From: Kistimonas asteriae
GTDB lineage: Bacteria; Pseudomonadota; Gammaproteobacteria; Pseudomonadales; Endozoicomonadaceae
Reading direction: 5' to 3'
Assembly (NCBI RefSeq): GCF_018263925.1
Contig: NZ_JAEVHF010000026.1
Coordinates: 1 to 59,111, forward strand
DNA: 59,111 nt
Part shown: piece after piece, positions 16,427-23,380 of the stretch
Numbering within the stretch: the stretch's first letter is position 1
Layout of the letters: every line of letters starts with the position of its first letter
The notes under the pieces: generated by a model
Seen by the model: the letters and a program-made list of their open reading frames with translations, nothing else
The model's database searches: none
What the model was told of the DNA's origin: nothing
Made by a program: the position numbers and the translations under genes

Positions 16427-19400
16427 TTATTGTTTATTAAATAGACGTTTAGCAACAGATTGTCGCTTGGGGCGCTTTTCTGGAGTTAGCGGGGAGTAAC
16501 CTTCATCGCAAGGTTGAAGGACTGCCGGCATTGAGGCTGATCTATCTTCTATAATATGGACTTCTAATAATTCATCGCTTCCACGGAGCGTTTGTCGAAA
16601 TTTATAGCATTTATTTTTGTCAATGCTTGTTTGTTGGAAATCGTAGCATGTATCTTTACTTAACCTGCTACTTGTCTGTCCAGATACATGGGGTTTGTGT
16701 TCATCTGAGCTTTCTATTCCTATTGGTAGAGGAAGATAATTGTCCCATGTTGATCGACCGTCTAGCGTTTTTATTGGTTCCCCGCTTTCGGATTTCATGT
16801 CTGATGAGACACTCATTGGAGAGCTTTCTACAACCGCTGGACCTGTTATTGGGTCATGCTTCACTCGTGTTGATGATACAGTCGCCTCCATCGCAGGTAC
16901 TACCTCCGCAGCGCCAGTCTTCGATAACCTTTCAATAATCTCTGTCGACCACGCTGAATCATCATCTGTTATTGGACGGCGTAGCTCGTTTGGTATGAGG
17001 TACTGACGAGAGCTATCTAATGGTAGCTCCTCGCATTCAGCATCAGTACTATCTTCCTCTCCACGGTTTATTCTTTCCAATTGATCCAACCCTTCGCTCA
17101 GTTTAGAGAGAATCCTATTTTTTATATCATCCTCTAATTGATCTGCTATTGTCGGTTCGACATCTCGAATCAGACTAATGACGTCAATTAGTTTACTAAA
17201 AATTCTTGTGTTTCGTTGCATGGTTGAATTGGGTGTTTCATTTATCCGTGTAGGCGTAGAGCTTAATCGTTTTAGCTCTTTCATTGATTTTTTAAGCCGT
17301 GCATTTATTTCATTTGGGCTATCTTCATCTTGTGTGGGTGTGGACTCCTCTTTTTCAGTCAGCAGCGTTGTTACTTTTTTATGGGTTCCGTCTGTCAATT
17401 CAATTAAAAGCTCTCTGAAGACAATGATGGTTGTTGAGGCACTTTCTTCGTTATTCTGAGCTAGAAACGTTGTTTCAAGTAAATTAAGTGCTGGTATGAC
17501 TGGGGCTTCATTCAGCTTCTGGTTTTTGATCTGGGTAATCATTGTATTGAGTGACAGAATATTACCATCCAGATCAAACGCTGGTTCTGGTAATGTAAGC
17601 GCTATATCCATCTCATCCCAGCAAGAGCCGACTGATATGGATACTGCGTCATCTGATGGTGCACGGAATGAAATGTCCCGTTTAACCGGTGATGAAACTT
17701 CATACTCCGAGTTTTCAGATTCAGAGTCTTCAGATGACATCATTAAGAGTTTCTCAAATGAATTCCGCCTGGATATAGAAAGGCAACCTTCAACTATCCA
17801 CTCACAATCATCGCTGGATGTGTGTGATGCCTCTGATGGTACGGGCGACACTGAGCGGGAACTGGTCATGTTGTCCGCTACATCATGTGAAGTTGATCTA
17901 TGTAAAGGGCTTTCTACTTGATTAGGTAATCTGTCTTCTGTTTCTGAGGGTAATGTTAACGCGCAGCTTGGTTGTTTTGCTTCAGGGGTGGCAGCTTGGA
18001 GGACCCGTTCCTCCTCAGATGTGTGGATTTTATCCCGTAATCGGCCCTGCGACTCAAGGGAGGATGCGTGGCTATTTGTTGACTGACTGGCTGACGACAG
18101 CATTAAATGTCCGCTGGAGGGATAATGAATGGGTCCCTGAATGACGGTGGCGCCAGAAAATGAATCAGAAAAGGGCTGAGATGTATCACGCAATAGCTCT
18201 TCTCGTCTTGTTGTCAGATCTGACAGCGACAGTGATCTCTTGGTGTCGTCGTATTGCTTGGGATGTTTGGAGGAATTCCATGGCCATGAATTAGCAGAAT
18301 AGGAGTGAGGTAAATGTCCCTCGAGTGCTTCAAATTCAAGGGTAGGGGGAGCATCAAGATCGTTTGTAGTTAGGCTTGTTCGATCCGTATCACTATAGAT
18401 GCTCCTAGGGTATGTTGAAGAACGGTCCTCATCTAGTAGTTCAGAAGCTTTGTGTTCAGGAGTCCGCTCAGAAGATGATACGTTACCATGGCTATTCGTC
18501 TCACTATGGAGGAGCTCCGACCTGTCCGATGGCAGACTGTTAGATGATGTGTTGAGTATTCCACAGACACTTTGATGAGGACTTCTATAGGCTATACAGT
18601 CTGGCTCTTCGCTATGGACTGAGCTTGCGCTATTTAAAGAAAGTCTCTCCTGTGATCTGGCAGGCGATCTAGGCGCAATATGTCCAGAACCTGCAACGGG
18701 TGACCTGCTTGTGAGATCGAAAGCAGGCATTTCTCTGTGGGAGGACTCCGATCTATCTGACGAAAGTGTGTCGTGTGATTGATGGAGTAATACAGGGACA
18801 CTATGCTTGATATCATCAACAGATGACGCGCTTGAATGGTCTTCTGTCATCACTCTAGGTTCGGGTGTTTGACGACGTGAAGAGAGGCTTATATGTGGCC
18901 TAGGATGTGATTCTGGTGCACTCTCTCTAAAGGGTGACCCGATTATTCCATTGTCTGTATCCTCTTTAAAATGTCTCTTGTGATTCTTAGCAGAGAAGCC
19001 ACTATTCGGGTGTTCAGGAGGTATTGTCCCGTCAAGACTGGATTGGCTGGATGTAAGCCAATCTGTAATGCCTTTTCGGTCGTACAGAGGTGGTAAGCTT
19101 CCACGCTTTTTAGGACTCATTCGTTCTTCACGATTGTCGTATCCGGTGCCATATCTGCTCTTTTCCGGAGATGATAGATCCGGTACTGACTGGGTTCTTG
19201 CAGGGTGGGTGTCCATAGTAGGCTTTAAGCACCCTTTTCTTAAAGGGTGGCTGGGAGATGTGCCAAAGTTTCTCCTCTGCGGTTTTGGAAACTCTTGGCG
19301 AGTTTGTGTTTTTCTATGTTTATGGAGTAATGATTCCTGTGCTCCTGCGGTGTACTGAAGCGGGTCTTTCGGGAAAACAAACTTCCTATTCGAAATGTTG

Positions 19401-19978
19401 CTAATAATTGTTTTAGTATCACTGTAAATAGCTTTCATGTCTGAGATACATTTTTTTTGCCTATGTTTTACTATTTTTTTTAGCGATGTGTGATCCTGCT
19501 CCTTTGGATACTTTAACTGTATGGCGGAGTCTACTGTTTTCTTCAGGTTGGATAATAGTTTCAGGTATCGTTGGTCTTCTAACTGTGTGTTTCTATAGCT
19601 CTTTTCTATAAGAGAAATCGTTTCCTTATCGCAAGTTATTTTTTTTATAGATTGAATTGTATATTGATCAAATCGGGTTTGCGGATCTTGTAATGCTGTT
19701 TCCAATCTTGATGAGACACTCAAAAGCCATATATCGTATGTAAGCGATACAAGATCATCAGCTAAAACCTGAACATCTTCTGGTAACGTTTTTGTGGACT
19801 GTATATCTCTATCAGAAATCATGGAAGATGAAGTGCTATCCGGAGCGCTCATCTCTCCGTGAACGCTATGAGGCGCTTTTTTTAAACGGAGGCCTTCATC
19901 AGGCGACTTATGATAGGGAATGGGTTGTGCACCAGTATGTAAGGGGCTGGGGATAGAGGTACGATTGCTGCCTGGCAT
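16427..19978 (-). CDS. Large Ser-rich disordered protein, candidate secreted effector
   Basis: A 1183-residue protein I do not recognise. Residues ~68-200 are predicted helical and start with VLA...WLxxV (71-88), aligned with residues 69-86 of the neighbouring poly-Pro protein. Residues ~220-780 are Ser/Pro/His/Arg-rich and disordered, with many SP, TP and RRxS-like phosphosite patterns (for example RRNSF). Residues ~780-1000 regain helical character. The tail has a short tandem duplication (CYDFQQTSIDKNKCYKFRQT) and ends with a basic KRPKRQ..KR stretch resembling a nuclear localisation signal. There is no signal peptide or membrane helix. The ATG at 19978 has AGGAAG 10 bases upstream; a TTG three codons earlier abuts that site. 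GC is lower than in flanking metabolic genes. Confidence 0.75.
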   Translation of the reverse strand: MPGSNRTSIPSPLHTGAQPIPYHKSPDEGLRLKKAPHSVHGEMSAPDSTSSSMISDRDIQSTKTLPEDVQVLADDLVSLTYDIWLLSVSSRLETALQDPQTRFDQYTIQSIKKITCDKETISLIEKSYRNTQLEDQRYLKLLSNLKKTVDSAIQLKYPKEQDHTSLKKIVKHRQKKCISDMKAIYSDTKTIISNISNRKFVFPKDPLQYTAGAQESLLHKHRKTQTRQEFPKPQRRNFGTSPSHPLRKGCLKPTMDTHPARTQSVPDLSSPEKSRYGTGYDNREERMSPKKRGSLPPLYDRKGITDWLTSSQSSLDGTIPPEHPNSGFSAKNHKRHFKEDTDNGIIGSPFRESAPESHPRPHISLSSRRQTPEPRVMTEDHSSASSVDDIKHSVPVLLHQSHDTLSSDRSESSHREMPAFDLTSRSPVAGSGHIAPRSPARSQERLSLNSASSVHSEEPDCIAYRSPHQSVCGILNTSSNSLPSDRSELLHSETNSHGNVSSSERTPEHKASELLDEDRSSTYPRSIYSDTDRTSLTTNDLDAPPTLEFEALEGHLPHSYSANSWPWNSSKHPKQYDDTKRSLSLSDLTTRREELLRDTSQPFSDSFSGATVIQGPIHYPSSGHLMLSSASQSTNSHASSLESQGRLRDKIHTSEEERVLQAATPEAKQPSCALTLPSETEDRLPNQVESPLHRSTSHDVADNMTSSRSVSPVPSEASHTSSDDCEWIVEGCLSISRRNSFEKLLMMSSEDSESENSEYEVSSPVKRDISFRAPSDDAVSISVGSCWDEMDIALTLPEPAFDLDGNILSLNTMITQIKNQKLNEAPVIPALNLLETTFLAQNNEESASTTIIVFRELLIELTDGTHKKVTTLLTEKEESTPTQDEDSPNEINARLKKSMKELKRLSSTPTRINETPNSTMQRNTRIFSKLIDVISLIRDVEPTIADQLEDDIKNRILSKLSEGLDQLERINRGEEDSTDAECEELPLDSSRQYLIPNELRRPITDDDSAWSTEIIERLSKTGAAEVVPAMEATVSSTRVKHDPITGPAVVESSPMSVSSDMKSESGEPIKTLDGRSTWDNYLPLPIGIESSDEHKPHVSGQTSSRLSKDTCYDFQQTSIDKNKCYKFRQTLRGSDELLEVHIIEDRSASMPAVLQPCDEGYSPLTPEKRPKRQSVAKRLFNKQ

Positions 19979-20109
19979 AATAAACAACTTCCTGTTTTAT
20001 TGATCACCATGGGTGAGTAACGTGCTTGTTAGAATAGAGACACCGATTTACAGGACAAAGTTCCCCGCCCAAGGCAGTTCGAAAACTTGTTTAAATTATT
20101 GGTTATAAA

Positions 20110-21072
20110 ATGTTGTCTCGTTATTACAGTATTTGGATTCTTCTGCTGGCTTTGGCCGCGTGGCTATGGCCCTCTCCGTGGCTGGGGCTGCAGCCTTATT
20201 TTGTCTGGCTACTGGCCACGATCATGTTCCTGATGGGCTTGACCCTTCGCTGGCAGGATTTTCGCGATATTTTCCGGCATCCCGGGGCTGTCTGTCTGGG
20301 CGTAACCCTGCAATTCCTGCTGATGCCAGCATTAGCCTGGCTGGTCAGCAAGGCGTTTGGATTTCCTCCGGAGTGGCTGCTGGGCATGATGCTGGTAGGG
20401 ACTGCCCCCGGGGGCACGGCATCCAATGCGCTCACTTATCTGGCCAGGGGAAATGTTGCGCTGTCGGTCAGCATGACGCTGGTCTCTACCACACTGGCGG
20501 TATTCATGATGCCTTTGTTGAGCGGCTGGTATCTATCCTCGGTCATTGAGATTGACCGGTTGGGTATGCTGCTCAGTATTGGCCAGATTGTAGTGGCGCC
20601 GGTGACGTTGGGATTACTGTGTGTGCAGGTGCTGGGCGAGTCTCGTATCCATCGTGTGAGGCACTGGCTGCCTGATCTGGCGCTGCTGTTTATTATGGTG
20701 GCCATTGCGTTGCTGGTTGCCATCAATGCAGGCAGTCTGCACCAGTTGACCGGGCTGCTGGTTGTGGGTGTATTGATTCATAATGTTGCAGGTTTGGTGA
20801 TCGGTTATTTATTGGCATTGGCTTGCAGGCAATCTGTGACCAATGCGCGAACTATTGCCATCGAGGTGGGTACCCAGAACACCGGTCTGGCCATGGCGTT
20901 GGCATTAAAACATTTCTCGGCACTGGCGGCGTTACCGGGTGTATTGTTTTCTATCAGCCAGAATCTACTGGGTGTGGCTGCAGCGAAAGGGTGGCGACGC
21001 CAGCCAGAGGATGAGTCGCAGGCTATCGATAAAGGAAACCCTGTAAAGTCCTCATCCGCAGGAAATGTTTAA
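20110..21072 (+). CDS. Bile acid:sodium symporter (BASS) family transporter
   Basis: A 320-residue inner-membrane protein with about nine to ten hydrophobic helices, matching the BASS/SBF family. The signature segments are LMGLTLRWQDF and LVGTAPGGTASNALTYLARGNVALSVSMT, with the GGTASN region lining the sodium/substrate site. A second conserved stretch is IEVGTQNTGLAMALA. Bacterial members move organic anions such as pantoate, keto acids or thiamine precursors with sodium; the substrate cannot be told here. The last ~30 residues are polar and cytosolic. A hairpin downstream ends the gene in a convergent arrangement with the transsulfuration operon. Confidence 0.9.
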   Translation: MLSRYYSIWILLLALAAWLWPSPWLGLQPYFVWLLATIMFLMGLTLRWQDFRDIFRHPGAVCLGVTLQFLLMPALAWLVSKAFGFPPEWLLGMMLVGTAPGGTASNALTYLARGNVALSVSMTLVSTTLAVFMMPLLSGWYLSSVIEIDRLGMLLSIGQIVVAPVTLGLLCVQVLGESRIHRVRHWLPDLALLFIMVAIALLVAINAGSLHQLTGLLVVGVLIHNVAGLVIGYLLALACRQSVTNARTIAIEVGTQNTGLAMALALKHFSALAALPGVLFSISQNLLGVAAAKGWRRQPEDESQAIDKGNPVKSSSAGNV

Positions 21073-21076
21073 GTAG

Positions 21077-21113
21077 GGTATGAACAGGTTCTCTGGTGAT
21101 TCCTGTTCATACC
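21077..21113. terminator. Bidirectional terminator hairpin
   Basis: GGTATGAACAGG (21077-21088) and its exact reverse complement (21102-21113) form a 12-bp stem between the convergent transporter and gamma-lyase genes. There is no strong T-run on either side. Confidence 0.6.
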
Positions 21114-21122
21114 GTGAAGTGA

Positions 21123-22286
21123 TCAGGCTGCCTGCAGTGCGGTGTCGAGATCAGCTTTTAAGTCCTCGATATCTTCAATACCCACAGAGAGCCGGATCAG
21201 GTTGTCATGAATCCCGATGGTTTTCCGGGTTTCGGGGGGGATGCTGGCGTGTGTCATGATCGCGGGTTGTTCCACCAGGCTTTCCACACCGCCCAGGCTT
21301 TCCGCCAGGGTGAATAACTGGAGCCGGGAGAAGAAACGGCTCGTTTCCTGTATGCCGCCTTTTATCTGAATGGAGACCACGCCACTGAAGCCCGTCATTT
21401 GTCGTTTCGCTAGAGCGTGTTGTGGATGACTGGGTAGTCCAGGATAAATAACGTTTTCAACTTGCCGGTGCTGTGCAAGCCACTCAGCCAGTTGCTGTGC
21501 ATTATCATTGTGAGCGCGCATGCGTAAGGCCAGCGTCTTGATACCACGTAAGGTCAGGTAGCTGTCGAACGGGCCGGCCACACTGCCAATGGCATTTTGC
21601 AGGAATGTCAGATTGTCACTCAGGTGGGTGTTGCTGCCCACAATTACTGCGCCACCTACCGTGTCCGAATGGCCATTCAGGTATTTGGTAGTGGAGTGCA
21701 CCACGATATCCGCACCCAGCGACAAAGGTTGCTGGTTGAAAGGGGTGGCGAAGGTGTTATCCACAACCACCAGAATATCCTGCGCTTTGGCCAGTGTGCA
21801 GATGGCTTCTATATCCACCAGTTTGAGTAGCGGGTTCGTCGGTGATTCTATCCAGATCATGCGGGTGTTGGCCTGTATTGCCTGCTCGCAGGCTTCCGGG
21901 TCAGACATGTCGATAAAGCTGAAGGCCAATCCTGCGCTGCGCCGACGTACCTGATCAAACAGGCGAAAGGTGCCGCCATACAGGTCATTCATGGCAATGA
22001 CATGGTCACCATGGCTCAACAGTTCCAGCACTGTGCCAATAGCTGCTAACCCCGAGGCAAATGCGAAGCCATGCTGGCCGCCCTCCAGACTGGCCAATAG
22101 TCGTTCACAGGCAAACCGGGTCGGGTTCTGACTTCGGGAATATTCAAAGCCGGTGTGGTGGCCCGGCGCCTGCTGGGCATAGGTGGATGCAGTGACGATG
22201 GCAGGCATCACGGCACCTGTCACCGGATCATTCTCCTGTCCGCCATGGATGGTGCAGGTGGCGAAGCGCATGGGTTGGCTGGTCAT
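21123..22286 (-). CDS. Cystathionine gamma-lyase (trans-sulfuration PLP enzyme)
   Basis: A 387-residue Cys/Met-metabolism PLP enzyme. Family motifs include YSRSQNPTR (cofactor phosphate), SGLAAIGTVL, DLYGGTFRLF and VHSTTKYLNGHSD with the Schiff-base Lys, followed by GG(A)VI. The enzyme would split cystathionine to cysteine, 2-oxobutyrate and ammonia. The assignment as gamma-lyase rather than cystathionine gamma-synthase comes from context: its ATG overlaps the stop of the beta-synthase gene by 4 bp, making a reverse transsulfuration operon (as in mccAB). Confidence 0.85.
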   Translation of the reverse strand: MTSQPMRFATCTIHGGQENDPVTGAVMPAIVTASTYAQQAPGHHTGFEYSRSQNPTRFACERLLASLEGGQHGFAFASGLAAIGTVLELLSHGDHVIAMNDLYGGTFRLFDQVRRRSAGLAFSFIDMSDPEACEQAIQANTRMIWIESPTNPLLKLVDIEAICTLAKAQDILVVVDNTFATPFNQQPLSLGADIVVHSTTKYLNGHSDTVGGAVIVGSNTHLSDNLTFLQNAIGSVAGPFDSYLTLRGIKTLALRMRAHNDNAQQLAEWLAQHRQVENVIYPGLPSHPQHALAKRQMTGFSGVVSIQIKGGIQETSRFFSRLQLFTLAESLGGVESLVEQPAIMTHASIPPETRKTIGIHDNLIRLSVGIEDIEDLKADLDTALQAA

Positions 22287-23266
22287 AGTGTTTCGCTGTC
22301 TCCGGCAAGGTGATGCTGTTCAAGCCAGTCGGCATTGAACGCCTTGGAGAGATAACGATAGCCTGTATCACACGCAAGGGTGACAACGGTTTTGGGAATC
22401 GTTTGTTGTCGGCAGTATTGCAATGCGGCGGCCAGCAGGACACCGGTTGAGGTACCGGCCAGAATCAGCTCGCGGCTGAACAGCGCGCGGGTGTGTTGAA
22501 AGGCGTCATGGTCGGTGATGCTGAAGGCATGATCAACGAGGGAGAGGTCACAGTTATCCGGTACAAAATCCTCGCCAATACCTTCAACCAGCCAGCTGCC
22601 AGCTTCCATACCGGACTTCCCCTTCACCTTGGGAGCCAGCAGCGACCCTTCCGGATCGGCCAGTACGATGTCGATGTCCGGGTTGTGTTCTTTCAGGTAA
22701 CGGCCTGTGCCAGTCAGGGTGCCACCGGTGCCCACGCCGCAGACAAAGGCATTGATCTGTCCTTCGGTTTGCTGCCAGAGTTCGGGGCCGGTTGTGTGGT
22801 AATGGGCGTCAATATTGGCGGCATTGGCGAACTGGTTGGTATAGAACAGGCTCTTTTCCCGGCTGATAGTTTCTGCAAAATCCAGGTAATAGTCAGGATG
22901 ACCCCGGCTGACATCCGATCGGGTGATCACGACGTGAACGCCCATGATGTTCAGCAGATCAATTTTTTCCCGGCTCATTTTGTCAGGCACTACCGTCGTA
23001 AGCGGATAGCCTTTCATGCGTGCAATAGCAGCCAGGCTGATGCCGGTATTCCCGGCAGTGGCTTCAATAATGCCTTGCCCAGGACGTAATTCGCCGTTTT
23101 TCTCTGCTGCATTGATGATGCTCAGGGCTGTCCGGTCTTTGATGGAACCATTAGGATTGTTGCATTCCAGCTTGATCAAAAGACGGCAGCAGCCGGTATC
23201 GAAATGATGGAGTTGCATGATCGGTGTATTGCCGATTAGCTCTAGCGTGGAATTGTTGGTCAACAT
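22283..23266 (-). CDS. Cystathionine beta-synthase / O-acetylserine-dependent MccA-like enzyme
   Basis: A 327-residue fold-type II PLP enzyme. The PLP lysine is in NPNGSIKDRTAL, the substrate loop is EATAGNTGISLA, and the phosphate loop is GVGTGGTLTG. The ending SLVEGIGEDFVP-like segment is typical of CBS/MccA rather than CysK/CysM. It condenses homocysteine with serine or O-acetylserine to cystathionine. There are no regulatory CBS domains or heme-binding N-terminus, as in other bacterial forms. It is the first gene of a two-gene operon with the gamma-lyase (4-bp overlap), giving cysteine from methionine-derived homocysteine. Confidence 0.87.
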   Translation of the reverse strand: MLTNNSTLELIGNTPIMQLHHFDTGCCRLLIKLECNNPNGSIKDRTALSIINAAEKNGELRPGQGIIEATAGNTGISLAAIARMKGYPLTTVVPDKMSREKIDLLNIMGVHVVITRSDVSRGHPDYYLDFAETISREKSLFYTNQFANAANIDAHYHTTGPELWQQTEGQINAFVCGVGTGGTLTGTGRYLKEHNPDIDIVLADPEGSLLAPKVKGKSGMEAGSWLVEGIGEDFVPDNCDLSLVDHAFSITDHDAFQHTRALFSRELILAGTSTGVLLAAALQYCRQQTIPKTVVTLACDTGYRYLSKAFNADWLEQHHLAGDSETL

Positions 23267-23298
23267 ATATCAATGACAGTTATTCATTAGGATGCTCT

Positions 23299-23314
23299 AG
23301 TCTTACATAAGACT
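23299..23314. promoter_or_regulatory. Palindrome upstream of the transsulfuration operon
   Basis: AGTCTTA-CA-TAAGACT, a perfect 7-2-7 inverted repeat, 33 bp before the start of the beta-synthase gene. It has the size and position of an operator; I cannot name the regulator. Confidence 0.45.
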
Positions 23315-23380
23315 GCATATATGACTGTAATTATTTGATGTATCAATATAACTGAATGATCAGTTCGAAACTTTTAGAAG

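Noticed and set aside
17745..17830. EWIV segment in an acidic Ser-rich context of the 1183-aa protein, considered as an LC3-interacting motif
   Set aside because: The +3 position after Trp is Glu, so the W-x-x-(L/I/V) rule is not met.
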